Assembly: GCF_037392515.1 (NCBI RefSeq)
Contig: NC_090291.1
Coordinates: 42,153,001 to 42,217,000 of the forward strand
Length of the DNA stretch: 64,000 nt
Direction: 5' to 3'
Origin: Haliotis asinina
Lineage: Eukaryota > Mollusca > Gastropoda > Lepetellida > Haliotidae
Under the pieces are notes generated by a model. That model was not told where the DNA came from. It saw only the letters and a list, made by a program, of their open reading frames with translations, and searched no databases. This document shows, one piece after another, positions 45,573-59,200 of this stretch. How positions within the stretch are numbered: position 1 is the first letter of the stretch; the number at the start of each line of letters is the position of its first letter. The translations under genes were made by a program, and so were the position numbers.

Positions 45573-45772
45573 CCTGTGAGGGCCCTGGGTAGAATAGGTC
45601 GTAAGAGGTGACTAACAGGATCACCGACTTGGTTGGCACATGTCATTGGTTTCCAGTCATGAAGAATGATGCTCGTGCTGTTAATCACTGGATTGTCTGG
45701 TTCACACTCGATTATGTACTGATTGCCGCCTTATAGCTGGAATATTGCTGACTGCAGTGTACAACTCACTCA
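45573..45772 (+). repeat. SINE family B
   Basis: GGGCCCTGGGTAGAATAGGTCGTAAGAGGTGACTAACAGGATCACCGACTTGGTTGGCACATGTCAT, GATGCTCGTGCTGTTAATCACTGGATTGTCTGG, TAGCTGGAATATTGCTGACTGC. Confidence 0.82.
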
Positions 45773-45942
45773 AGTCAGGGAACATAAACCGACATCGAGG
45801 GTACATCAACTCATGTATGCCTCATGACCACTAAACAGCTTATAATATCACACTTAAAGTAGTGTGACTGAACCAGACATGAATATTTACAGGTGGAAAT
45901 GTCTAGCCAAAATATTTCGGACTTCTGCACAGGATATTAACT

Positions 45943-46056
45943 GGCTCCAAATCTAGATACAGTAGAACTAGAAAAAAGAAATTCTACCAAATCTAGATAC
46001 AGTATAGATACTGTAGAACTGGAGAAAAAGAAACATTTTACCAAATCTAGAGTAGA
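45943..46056. repeat. Short tandem repeat, about 46 bp unit
   Basis: CCAAATCTAGATACAGTAGAACTAGAAAAAAGAAATTCTA recurs with small changes two to three times. Confidence 0.75.
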
Positions 46057-46972
46057 GAGCAGGGAGTTGGGTTTTGCACTGGCTTGTACTAGTGGTGGTC
46101 TGATTGAATCAAATAATTGAAGATTGGCCGCAGTGACTAAACGACCAAGCAATTGATCATGTTTTCTCATGATCAAACACAAACAATTTTGGAACACTTG
46201 TTTACGTTAACAATATTTTGTGAAGGTGGTTTGGTCTGTCTCTTGATATTTACATTTCATAAGCACTACAAGTTCGTTCCAAGTCATGACTGAATTTATT
46301 CAGTCCTAACATACTAGTAAACTTTTAAAGATTTGCATGTGCATTTGGTTCAATTTGAAAACAAAACTTACAAAAAAATTTAATAAAATAAAATTTTGTG
46401 TATTATCAAATATAACAGGAAAATTTGATAAATGATGCAGACGAATTATTTTTGATGATGGATTGGTTGTAATGAACCAATCATCAAATATCAGACTTCA
46501 ACCAATTCCCAACACTAGCTTGAACAATGTCTCTGTTATATCAGATCATCTTCACATACTTTGGAAGGATATACAGAAACTGATAGTTTCTTTTTGAAAG
46601 TAGATCACAAGACAATATATACATACAAGACTTAAAAAATATTCTTGTGGTTCTGATGACACTGAAAATTTACAATTGTGGGTGTACATTTGAAAACTTC
46701 TTTCTCTTCAAGCAACTTAGAAGGCTGTTCCAGTAATACGAAGATGGGTTACTTAAATATGGAAGAAAGCTGTAACTGTGGATGTGAGTGCTTGTACAGG
46801 TCAGAACTAGCTGACACTGGTTTTATGAAGATACAGCACTGCAGTTTAACATGAAGTACTCAACTCAGACACATATATTCTCAATAAACCCAGTCTTTCC
46901 TTTATCCAGGCATGGTAACAAGAACTATCATATCTTAAAAAAATGTTTTGTGTTTCGTGGCCTTGCTTCGAA

Positions 46973-47128
46973 TGAGTGAGTTCAGTTTTATGCCACTTTT
47001 AGCAATATATCATGGTGGTTGACACTAGTAATGGGCTTCACACATTGCACCCATGTGGGGAATCAAACCCAGGTCTTCGCCATGACGAGTGAATGCTTTA
47101 ACCACTAGGCTACCCCCACCACTCCGCC
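46973..47128 (-). repeat. tRNA-derived SINE (family A)
   Basis: GAGTGAGTTCAGTTTTATGCCACTTTTAGCAATAT, GTAATGGGCTTCACACATTGCACCCATGTGGGGAATCAAACCCAGGTCTTCGCCATGACGAG and TTAACCACTAGGCTACCCCCACC. Confidence 0.87.
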
Positions 47129-48029
47129 TAGGTTCGAACCACCGACCTTGTGTTCTCTGTGCAGATGCTTTGTCCACTGAAGGACTTCAGGCAAGCAATA
47201 TCTATCAAATCAATCCTTGTGAATCCATTAAAAAACACAAGACAATGTCAATATTTTATCATTTTTTAATACTGAAAAAAATATGCATAGCATTATATGA
47301 AAACAATTGTACAGTAAAAGATTGGGGTTCTGTAACTGCAGCAAAACCGTATTGCTCATTCGTTTAATATTAACCCACAGTCGTGTTAAAAATTCAGGGA
47401 TACAAGTCCTCTTAAAATCATCAGGAAGTGAGAGTGTCACATTAGATGATGGTCCAAGAACAGGCTCCTCTCAACAACACTGGAGTAGAGTCACTGTGGA
47501 ATACTTCAAGGCTGGTCATTTCTTACTGAGATGTGAGGGTTGTCATAGGGCTTATTATATATCAAGACATGTCTGGGTATGGTTTTGCTGGTTGGTCAAG
47601 GAAGGGGCATAAAAAGAGGCAGTATTTTATGTTAATCAATGACATATTGAAACTGTAGTTGTGGTTCAACACCATGGAATAAAATCAGAACAAATCTGGG
47701 ATTCAAATCCATGGTCACAGGTTCCTGACATGCCTAAGGGAAGTAACTCTTCAAAACAAAATCTAGATTTGGCCAACCTGGCCCAAAATGTCACAGTCAG
47801 GACAAGCCTTAGACGAACCATGGCATAGGTTCCTGGCAACTTAAAGGAAAGCAACTCTTCACAAACTCTGACAATTTGGCTACCCATGTGCCCAAACCAC
47901 ATTACTAGCAACTGAGGAAGGATTACACTAGGACAATAGATTGGTGTCCTGTCACAATTAACCAATGACCATTCCTTGAAGGGGACCATGTTCTACTTAT
48001 ATTCCCACGGAGATCAGTACCAGGCTGAC

Positions 48030-48480
48030 TAACTAGTGCTGGAACTAACCTTAACAGCACCAGTACGAATCATACCAGTATGAACCATATCAGTACTAAA
48101 TTCAGCCTTACTAATGGACCAGAGTTAGTGTTGATGGTACATATCTTACCACTGCTCAATACAAGCCTTTCAAATGCTAAATGCAAGCTTAATTGTGTTA
48201 GTACTAGCCACTCTTGTCCCTAATTCCATTCTTACTAGTGCAGAATATTAGCTTTACTGGTGCTTAATTCAAGTTTCATTGTGCTAGTAGTACTAGCCTC
48301 TCTTATTCCTAATTTAAGTTGTGCTAGTGCTGAATATAAACTTCACTGGTGCTAAATTCAAGCTCCTTTGTGCAAGTACTGGTCTCTCTTGTTCCTAACT
48401 TAAGCCATGCTAGTGTTGAATATAACTTTATGGTGCTGAATATGAGCATTATTGGTGCTTAACTCAAGCTTAACTGTGCT
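48030..48480. repeat. Degenerate tandem repeat, about 95-100 bp higher unit
   Basis: Phrases such as GTGCTAGTACTAGCCTCTCTTRTTCCTAA, TTAAGYYRTGCTAGTGYTGAATATAA and CTGGTGCTAAATTCAAGCT recur in order, with short internal GTGCTNAAT periodicity. Confidence 0.65.
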
Positions 48481-49567
48481 CCCACGGGAATCCTGTCATT
48501 CCTTGCCTGATTTGGACATGAGAGAGAAGACAATGTTGGACATTACAAGTGCACCCCATAATCTCTCTATGATAAGCCACCTGTGCTCTTCACAAATAAC
48601 AACTTTTTGTATAAAAATAATTCAGAAAAAAGCACATGAAGCAACATGCTGATACATCTGTACAAATCTGGTGTTGTATATGTGGCATAGGGAGAGTACA
48701 GAAACCTGTTACCTTACAGATAAGTTCAACATTTCAAATTGTAAATCACCAAATTCTCTTGGTACATATCAAAAGATACAACAGCACAAAATACATATGG
48801 AAAGTATGGCATGGCATAACTAGACACTTCTCTATCCCACTTCTAGACAGTTGTACACATATTTATCAAGGCATCATCAATCTGTTTCTTGTTTCCAGGA
48901 TAGTTTGGAATTGTAAAAAGTGGTGGAAACAAAATTGATATTAAGTGATAGTTCTTCAAATAACCCTTGAAACAACCTGATAAAGCATTCCTGAGGCAAA
49001 TGCTTGTGGCAAAAGAATCAAGCAAAATATAAAAGGCTTCAAAATAAAACTGGATAGATGCATTCCTAAATTAGAACCCTAAACAGGTCATGGAGATAGT
49101 TCACGCTGAAAGCACACTGTACTGACTAGAGACAATTTTGATGCATTCAGCTTGACATACTTGTATTGTAAATCCCATCTTAATGAGAATCTCACACAGT
49201 TCACTAAACAATTAGAAGTAGGATAAAAATGAGTCAAGTCACATGTATCCCGATATTGTTGTCAAGTAATTTGTGTATTTTAGGAATACTAACTTTCCAC
49301 TGAATGTGAAGGGAAGTTACCCCACAGATGATACAATATGTCCACCACCAAGGCACATGGTGATAGTTATGGTGGCTTCATTCTGAAATTAGTGTGCCCA
49401 AAAAATATAGAAGTGAGAGTTATAATTGCTTATAATATTAATATTAATAATTATAATTGCTTAGTCATATATATTTGAAGATTATACCCAAGTTCAAATT
49501 GTATGTGTTGTGAATTGAGTGAGATTCACACCAAAGCTGAAACACTGACATATAATTTACCCCAAGC

Positions 49568-49656
49568 CATGAATACTACTCAAAAGAATTTCAAGAAAAC
49601 CTTTATTCATCCATGTCAAAATTAAGCGTTCTCTAACTTCCTTTGAGTAGTATATA
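49568..49656. repeat. Short foldback element
   Basis: ATACTACTCAAA at the left is inverse to TTTGAGTAGTAT at the right, about 85 bp overall. Confidence 0.6.
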
Positions 49657-49735
49657 TAGTGGCATATGCAAATGATTGGCTAAAACGCAAAACATTGTAG
49701 TTATTGTAGATTGTTGCTATTCAAACTATATTGCC

Positions 49736-49796
49736 GAGTGAGTGAGTTTCATGCCACACTCAGTAATACATGTATTCCAGTTACATGGCAGGGTTC
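49736..49796 (-). repeat. SINE tail fragment
   Basis: GAGTGAGTGAGTTTCATGCCACACTCAGTAATACATGTATTCCAG resembles the shared SINE tail. Confidence 0.55.
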
Positions 49797-50529
49797 CTAT
49801 CTTAGATAAATACTGTCTACAATTATTAATGTTCAATATTATCCAGTAATCATTGTTCACTAAAATAAATATCAAATATTTGATGAAAAGAAATAGTATT
49901 TCACCAAAATAAGCACTCAGAGATGTGTAAACCTTTTCACAACCTGCGGAAAATAACAATTCATTGGTTGTGCATTTGACAATGCTGCCATGAAACTGAA
50001 TAAAAAACTGAATAAAGTTACAACATATTGTTTGACAAAATTTATAGTACCTTTCTCATGATCGTTTTGGCAGAATGTTTTGTAAAATATTGTAATGAAA
50101 GCTACAAATGTAAAAAAAGTGAAGACATAAATAATGATTTACATATCAGAAACTGTCATCTGTACAGATTGAAGAACCTCATTGGGAGTCGTATTTTGTT
50201 ACCTCTTCATTCTAAACATTTAAAAAATAATTTTAATTTACTGTTTAAATATGGTTGTTTCTTAAAGCTCTGACATCAAATACCTGACATTCAGCTTTAC
50301 CTGTTTCTGCAGGAACTAAGAAAAACGCAAACTATGCCCAAACACACCACACTAGGACAAAAAAAAGCCTTAACTAGTTTGACTATTGCACACCCACAAC
50401 TAAAGCTAAGGCTGTAATAAGTGAAAATGCAAAACAAAAATAAATAAAAACAATTAAAAAAGGATTCCAAGAAGATATTGTTTCAAGTTTGTTACTTACA
50501 AAGAAAACAGACATGGAAACAAGCCATTG

Positions 50530-50990
50530 GTGAGCGAGGATCAGTCTACACTGCTTTTTGGAAATACTGCAGTAATTTCATGGCCAGGACCATGTGGGAA
50601 GGAAACCCAGACCTTTAGCAGGATAAGCTACTGACATAACCTCTAGGCAGCCACCCTTCCTGCACTGAAGGGCTGTGGTATGTGGGGGTGAGTTGGTTTT
50701 CATGCCACATTTAGCAATATTCAAGCACAATCACAGTGGAGGACCCCTTTAAGTGGATGTCATACGTACCCATGTGGGAATCAAACCTGGGTATTCAGTG
50801 TGAGGAGCACACGCTAGACCCACTGAATGAGTGAGTGAGTGATTTTAGCTTTACTCCGCCTTTAGCAGTATTCCAGCAATATCACGGCAGGGTACGCCAG
50901 AAATGAGCTTCACACATTGTACCCATGAGGGTAAATGAACCTGGGTCTTCACCGTGACGAGCGAACACTTTGACCACAATGACTCACCGG
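50530..50990 (-). repeat. Cluster of three family A SINE copies
   Basis: 50530-50662 is old and degraded, 50688-50823 intermediate, and 50827-50990 best preserved (GTGAGTGAGTGATTTTAGC, TTTAGCAGTATTCCAGCAATATCACGGCAGGG, GAGCTTCACACATTGTACCCATG, TTCACCGTGACGAGCGAACACTTTGACCAC). All are in the same orientation. Confidence 0.78.
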
Positions 50991-52099
50991 GACTATGATT
51001 GGCCATGGCAACAGTATAGACAGCAGAGTGGACAGGCTATCACAGTGAGGAGCTTGACGAACTACAAATAACTCACAATCTCCCACTGTCTCCATCCGAT
51101 CCCCAGTCAGCCTGTCATACCAGCATGACATACTGAGGGCCTTTTACTTGGTATACAAGAAATTTCTTAATTATCCTCATCGCTTGCGAAAATCAAACAG
51201 TCAAATCACAATGATATTACAAACACTGATTTGAAGAAGAAAAGCTAATAGCAGCAATGTAGTAAAAACAATAATAGAAATATAAAAAATCACCAATTAC
51301 AATTATTTCCCTTTTCCAACAAGGGGAGAATAGCTTTTCCAAAGGAAACCATTAACTTAACAACACCTTTGGAATAATACTGTTTTCAACCAATCAACAA
51401 ATTTTTGTCTTAAAACATTCTCTGAACTGCCACTAAAAGAGATAAAATCTTCAGGAAATAAGTATAATATTACATTACTAATGGAGACTTCATTAAAACA
51501 GATAAAATTCATCTTGCAAATTTATCCACTTTCAACAACCGAAATCTTTATATTTGAACTAAAAAAAACTAGAAACGTAACAATGATAAATAATAGTTTT
51601 CAAAGAAATAAAAAATAGGACATTCAATTCAACATTGTGACAGTACAGGTCAGCTTTATATTTTCAATTGCAAAGTTGAGATCTGAATTGTAATATCAGG
51701 TAACAAAGCTATCTATCATTACTGCTTGAGTGTATCAAAGCAAAGCAATTATCTCAGTCTTAGGCAATACTGAACACAAGGTAAGTACAAAAGCATGGAA
51801 AATCAGCAATACCACACAGCTCTAAAGACCATAACTTTCTGTTATTTCAATGTAGTAAAAACATTGGTTATTAATTTTTTGCCCCAAAGAGAAACATGTA
51901 ATGTAAATGTAAACAATTTTAAACATTTTTAAGAGAGACTTTAATATCATAAACAATTTCAAATACTATTTCTTCCTATCTGACAAAACAATAACTGTAA
52001 CCGCAGACCATGGACCGTTGAAATACACAAACTAATAGCAGTGTTCACGGTAGATTTTGTTGAAGTGCACGCTGAAATAAAATATAAATGTGTAGTCCA

Positions 52100-52335
52100 A
52101 ATCTCTTGTGTGCAATATTTTTATTACAATTGCGAATCATTTCAAATTATATTGGTTCTGTACTTCTTCTTGTTTTAAAGTACCTTTTGAAATTTAGTAA
52201 TCACAATCTATGCATCCAAAACAAGCACGCAAAATAAATATTACGTGTTTTCATCATTTTTTTCCGTGAAAAATGCAGGTTTCTGCATAAACGCGAACAC
52301 TGTAACAGTAATATCTAACCTTTGTCCTAAACTAA
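52100..52335. repeat. Dispersed repeat, copy 2 (related copy at 26041-26300)
   Basis: It is colinear with 26041-26300: TTACAATTGCGAATCATTT, TTTGAAATTTAGTA, TTACGTGTTTTCATCATTT, GTGAAAAATGCAGGTTTCTG, CTGTAACAG...ATCTAACCTTT. Confidence 0.55.
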
Positions 52336-53118
52336 TTCATATTCAGGACGATATTCCTTGCTGCCTTAATACTTCAGTTATTAATTAATTCTCATGCTAA
52401 AAATACAGAACTATTTTTTCTAAATTGAAACAACATAGAAAGAGATGGTCTCTCAGCTTGTAGGGCAACACCATACAAATAAGTTATCATAGACATGACT
52501 TATGTACAAGATTATCACCGAATTTGGGACGATAGAATTTATATACAATTCATCCAGTCATGATTCTTCTGTAGAAACAATTCCAGAGATGACGGATCCC
52601 ATTAGCATGTAATATGTACAGTTTGTATCTACATGAGCAATAAATATTCAAATTGTGAAAGTGGCAATATGCAGTCATTATTGTGTGAATATGGAATTAA
52701 TTCCACTGATGCAAAACAAAGGCACGTGTATAAAACATCATCCACAACTGTGATTGAGAATAGCACTTCAGGAAACAGGGTTGGACACCCAGAAATATCA
52801 TGTGTCTTGTGAAGATACAACCATACAGAATTATAGGTCTCCAAAATGTGTAAAACGTCACGGTTATACAAGTCTGTACTGATCACATGCATGTTGTGTA
52901 TATGTGATTTCGTGATTAATCAAGGATGTACATTCAGCAAGATCTGTTGTCCACATGACAATATTGAGTAAATGTATATAATCTGATTATTAGAGAGTTT
53001 TTCATTTCATGTTCAACTTCTTAAGAGGTGTAACATTGATGAGCACCATGTATGCAGATTCAACACGTTTGTTCACACTTTTGGCCATGGAGATGGAGCA
53101 GAAGGGAGGTAACTCCAA

Positions 53119-53248
53119 CTATGTATTATCTTCTGCTTCGTTGTGCACCATGACTGGGACCACGTGGGATGTTTGGGGGCTCTTTCTGACAGTCGGATGA
53201 TCCTTGTCTGGAATCGGTGTTGACGTTTCCCGATTCCCATCTTCCAGT
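53119..53248 (-). CDS. SNX16: SNX16 coding exon 7 with stop codon
   Basis: The exon starts [20 protein letters not shown] and ends HNEAEDNT then TAG. Acceptor CCTTGCAG. The tail is weakly conserved, so the assignment rests on frame continuity and a good acceptor. Confidence 0.78.
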
Positions 53249-56200
53249 CTGCAAGGAACCAAAGTATCAAGTTGAAGGAATGTGCAACAACAACTCTAAA
53301 AGGTAGGCCTAAGAATTTTTAGAATATAAGTGAGTGAGTAAGTTTAGTTTTATGCCACACTCAGCAATATTCCAGCTATATGATAGCAGGCAGTAAATAA
53401 TCGAGTCTGGAACTGAGTCAGACAATCAAGTGATCAGTAGCATAAGCATCCGTCTATGCAAGTGGGATACTATTGCATGTGTCAGCAAATCTGACCACTC
53501 GTTCCTGTCAGTCACCTTGTACAACAAGCAGGGGTTCCTGAAGATCATTTCTAACCTGAATCTTTGTAGCTATTTGATTTTTTGGGAATATGCCTAACTT
53601 GTGTTGTTTGACCAAACAAAATGGGACACACAAAATTTTGTCAGTATCAGACGAAAATTCCTGAAAACAACAACATGTATAAATTGGAACAAAAGAGAAA
53701 TATTAACATCAAAATAGAAATAAAGAATAGAATAGTTTGCTTAGGCTCATTAAATAATAAATACAACATAATAATTAATTTCAAATGGCAAACACCACAA
53801 AGCAATGAATATTTACAAAATTAGACAAACAGTTTAACTTTTATATTCTAGGCATATTTATACAGAGATGGTACATGGCCATACCTGTTGTCACTAGAGG
53901 CCAGGGGATGAGACTGGTCAGCTTCCGGCTCCAGACTGACCTCCATGTCACATTCAGCCACAGAGAACTCATTCGATATTGGCGACATCAGGGCTGATGT
54001 GTCCCTCACACCAGACATCTCCCTGCAGAAAAAACGTGATCTCAATTTTACCTCATCACTAACAAATGAATATTTTCATATTTGTTCTTAAATGGTTGTT
54101 GTTTTACGTCATACTCAGCAATATTCCATATATGATGGCAGTCTGAAAACAACTGAGTCTGGACCAGACAAACCAGTGATGGACATCATGAGCATTGATA
54201 AACTCCATTACGATATAATGATATGCAACCCTAGAAGATCTGGCACAAACCTGATTTTCAGAACCCAATGCTTGTCATAAGGGGCGTCTAACAGTCCCTC
54301 TCACTGACTTGCTTCACACGTGTCTTTCTATCAAAATTGCATGGATTGATGCTCATGCTGTTGATCACTGGACTGTCTAGTCCAGATTGAGATTTTTACA
54401 AACTGCCACCACATATCTGGAACACTGCTGAGTGCTGCATTGACTCACTCACTCATGCTATGTACAGATTAAGTCAGCAAACCTGATCACATGATGATGT
54501 TAGTCTCTGAATAGGAATAGACTTAGAAAAATATCTTCACTGTCGAATACTGGCAGCAAGGCAATGTCAACCGCCTAGAAATTCTAAAGCAATATAACAC
54601 CTGAACAGCATACAATACCCCCACTAATAACTAATAATGAAGTTTGTTATGAGTGTTTTATACATGCTTGATATCAGTTTTGAGTTAAGTTGACAATTAA
54701 ATACACTGGTATCATTGAAACAGCACTGTGATTGATAAACACTGACAAAAAAGTCCATCAAGTCAACCAGTGTTCCAAGTAACAAAACATTGAAACTTTG
54801 TGATGAAACCTTTGTAGAAGGTCGCATCAGGTAACCTTTGAGATTGACCAATCAGACCACAGCTTACCAAATCATGAAACTGAGTATCCACACATACCTT
54901 TAAAACTTCTACCTCAAAAAGGTTTGTACTCGGAAAATTCCATGTGCTATTTGTCATCCCCCAAATTCAGTTAAAATTCCACTTGAGGTATGACAGCAAG
55001 GTTACACAAATGTTCAGTTTAAGAAATATTTTAAAGTCATTTTGGAGTTTCTGCTTTGGGATTTAATGTAGTTTGAGTTTTTTAAAATAAATTTCATTTC
55101 CATATTCAATAAAACAATTCTCATTTGTGATGATAAATAAACATTATTCTTCAAAATAAATAAGCAACAACAAATCCATGCATGATGGATATACCTGTAT
55201 TTAAATCAAGCCCTGCAATGATAGTGATATAGTTGCCTGTGGTACTCTGGAGATTCAGACCAAATACTTTATTATCAGTGTTACGCGAAGACTGAAATGG
55301 GAATCATCTTACCACGATACCAGGAACTGTTGTTCATGCCTACAGTCACTTGTTTTCCTGGACAAGTCTCGAGTATCCATGCTTAGCCATGATACAAGCA
55401 GGCTGTATGTTACGAGTGTCAGCATATCTCTTGGCATTGGTGGACTGTATGCCATATATTCTTCCATGTGTGTGTGTTCTGTAGTAGGTTGCATGCTTTA
55501 CATAGCACCAGGTCTCTTGTCTATAGTATCCTCCACTGGGGGTCCATGCTCCACCAGCCACTGAGGATCCAAGCTCCACCAGCCACTGAGTGTCTGAACT
55601 CCAACTGCCGCTGAGGGTCCAAGTTCGACCAGCCACTGAGGGTCCAAACTCCACCTGCCGCTGAGGGTCCAAGCTCCACCAGCTGCTTGGGGGTCCAAAC
55701 TCCACCAGCTGCTGAGGGTCCAAGCTCCACCAGTCACTGAGGATCCAAAACTCCACCAGCCACTGAGGATCCAATATACATCTGATACTGAAGGTCCAAA
55801 TTCCACAAGTCAATGAGGATCCAAGCTCCACCAGCCACTGAGGGTCCAAGTTCTACCAGTCACTGTGGGTCCAAATTCCACCAATCACTGAGGGTTCAAA
55901 TTCCACCAGCCAAAGAGGATTCAAACCTCACCAGTTACTGTGGGTCCAAACTCCACCAGTCTTTGAGGATCCAAACTTCACAAGTCACTGTGGGTCCAAA
56001 CTCACTGAGGAACTAATGGTCCAAACTCTAGTCACTCAGCATCCAATGTCTAGCTGACACTGAGGGTCAAAACTACATCTGGCACTGAGGATCCAAAACT
56101 CCACCAGCCACTGAGGATCCAATGTCCATCTGACACTGAAGGTCCAAATTCCACCTGTCACTGAGGGTACAATGTCTGTCTGACACTGAGGAACCTAACT

Positions 56201-59200
56201 CAATCCGTCATGGAGGGTCGAGACTCCACCAGCAACTGAGGGTCCAAACTCCATCAGCCACTGAGAATCCAATGTCCATCTGACACTGAGGATCCAAAAC
56301 TCTACCAGCCACTTAGGATCCAATGTTTATCTACCACTGAGGATCCAATGTCTATCTGCCACTGAAGGTCCAAATTCCACCAGTCACTGAGGATCCAATG
56401 TCCATCTGACACTGGGGGTCCAAACTCCACCAGCCACTGAGGATCCAATGTCAATCTGACACTGGGGGTCCAAACTCCACCAGCCACTGAGGATCCAATG
56501 TCAATCTGACACTGGGGGTCCAATCTCCACCAGTCACTGATGATGAAATGAATATGTGCCACTGAGGAGATAAACTTGAGGAATCAAACATAACAAGCCA
56601 CTGAGGGCCCTTATGCCAAAAGAGATTGTGGATCCAAACTCCACAAAACATAACAGATCAACTCCTTCAGTCCCTGTTTATCCACTCCATCAGGCACAGC
56701 AGATGAAACTGAACCATAAACAGATAAGCACATTCTGTCAGTCCACAAGACACACTTGATCAAAACTCCATCAGACTGTGGACCTAAACTCCACACACTG
56801 TGAATCAAAGATCCACAACAAAACAGCTGATCAAGCATCCTCAAGCTGACTGGTTCTGTCTCATTTGCTTCTGCACACATGTGACTATTGACTCTTTGGG
56901 CCATAGTCATCGAGGATATGGAGATCTTTCCATTATCGCAAGAACTAAACTACTATATCTAGGTGTGTGCTTGGATGTGGTCTTAACCTTTGATGGCGTG
57001 TGTCCTCTAGAAGGATTTTTCAAGTTCATGTACTTCTGTCGTGTAGATGTATGATTCGTCCAAGTGTTGATCCTGAAACAATTCCTCCAGCTGCAGATAA
57101 GACCCACCAGATGAACAGAAAATACCCTTTTTTCTCACTGTCTCAGGCATTTCAAAATATGGAAAACAAAACCTTTGCCTTGTGAATTTTCATAAGGTCT
57201 TTATTTAAATACATTACTCTCTCAGACTTGTTAAGTTAAAATACAATTTAAAATCATGCAACGTTTTACCTGTTTTACCTGCGTCATCTTTCAGCTATCT
57301 TCCACTAAGTTTCTGTATTCAAGTTTCGGACAAGTGACTTATTTTGTGGGTTATGGTAACATGAAATACCATATTTATTAAAATCATGAAAGATCTAGTA
57401 TCAAACTTACTTTTGCTCGTTTAATATCAAATCACTAACTCATTTAATAAAAATGGCATTAGATGGAGAGCCCTTTGTATCCCCTATGTATTACAAATAA
57501 ATTTTTCCCCAACATAAAAATTATACAGCATGTTGTGACATCACTGAATAATAGCACTGTGACCTTGACATGACCTTTTGGAGGTGTTTTGACAGCATGG
57601 TGACCTGTGACTCATTACCTATGACCTGTTTGACAACAGTGCAGCAAGCGTGTACGTAGTGACATCACGCAACAGACTGCCACCGATACAGTTTAACTAT
57701 TCATGACAGAGGCTTTGACCTACCGTAGACGTTTTGACAGCATGGTGACTTGAGACTTGTATAGGTCCAGCTCCTCCCGGAGAAGACGGATTTCCTGGTC
57801 TCTGTCATCCAGTTCCTGTCGGAGATGGTACGTAGTCTCTTCCAGGTTCTCACACAGAGCCTGAAAGATGTATAGCATTTGTTCTCATTCAATGACCTCA
57901 ACAGCAAGTAAGAATGTTGAACGATGTCAGCGTATGGGCAAAATATGAGAGGTCATATCACAGGAGTCTTTCTCTTTTCAGATCAAGTTTTAAAATTAAA
58001 ACATGTAACATGACAAGGCTTCAATTGTTTCTTAAAAGCCACTTGCCACAGGGCAAATGACTTCAAGAAAGTGACTTGTCCTGACCAATATTCCACTTGC
58101 CCTGATTTTACGACACAATGTTTGAATTTTAGTCTTACACTTTCAGTAATATTCCAGCAATATTATGGCAGGGGACACCATAAATGAACTTAACACATTG
58201 TACCCATGTGGAGAATTAAAACGGGTCTTCAGCTTTACGAACGAATGAAAGCAGGTGCCCCAGCTATGATCTTGGTAAAAATTGGTCTCTGATCTTCAGC
58301 GAGCCATCAAAACTGGTGACAAAATGGACTTGGTTGATGCACTTCACTTTATACAAGTTCTGATATCAGTGCTCATGCTGTCACTGACAATCTGATCACT
58401 TATTTAGAGATCAATATCATGTAGTGGAAAGATTGCGGAGAATGGTGTTACCATGACAACAGGAAACTTACCCGACTCTCTTCTAGACTGTCATGCGGCC
58501 CAGGAGGATCATCGAAACAGAAAAACTCTCGAACTGGCTTGCTGCAAGTAATGAAGGAATGACTGTTATTTTCATCATTTCAAGAGGACGCATGATGATG
58601 ATCTCTTAAATCAAAGGTTGGAGCTGAGCAGGGTAACATGAAATTTAATTGTCTAACTGTGAGAAAAATTCCAGCAGAAATGGGCCTGACACACTGTACT
58701 GAATTGACTGAATTGCTTTAACCACTTGGCTACCCTACCAGCCCAGTAACTGTGCTTTCCAAACTGACACTCAAGCTTGCATGTGCGTAAGTGGATACCT
58801 TAGTACAGTGAGGCCCCTGACATCCAAACACATTTGTTTTTGCAGAAATCATCCAAATAACTGGATATCTGGATGTCTGTCACCTAGTCCTTGCTGTAGA
58901 AATGGCAGCGAGCAAACCTGTCTTGGCTTAAATCACTTCCAAAACAGTTAAGTTGTTTTGATTTGACAGCTGTTCACAAAAAAAGTAAAATACCACTGAA
59001 CCAACCTGTTGCAGATTTCACTGTGCCCTGTGACATTGTTGAGGAAAGCCTGCAAGCCGTGCAATCGATCCTCCAAGAACTCCCGCTCATAGTTACTACG
59101 AAACCAGCGCTTAGGTGGAAGAGATAATCGGATTCCCGGGAACATGCTCAGCAACTAAATTACAGAAGAAAAACAGGTAAGTACCTTAGGTAAAGAAGTT

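Larger units (their letters stand above)
41903..53118. other. Region between convergent RABGGTA and SNX16
   Basis: The 3' UTRs of both genes must lie in here, but their ends cannot be fixed from sequence. AATAAA occurs at 44633-44638 on plus; TTTATT near 52113 would be a minus-strand signal. SINE copies, a TIR-like element (42601-43200) and degenerate tandem repeats are listed separately. Otherwise, including 46060-46960, 48500-49560, 49800-50520 and 51000-52090, I see only AT-rich non-coding sequence. Confidence 0.6.

Noticed and set aside
47089..47612. Plus-strand open frames near a SINE
   Set aside because: The first begins inside a family A SINE, and the second has no similarity or splice context that I can support.
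55309..56910. Trp/Leu-rich minus-strand frames
   Set aside because: They follow the 25-bp minisatellite periodicity and lie inside SNX16 intron 5.
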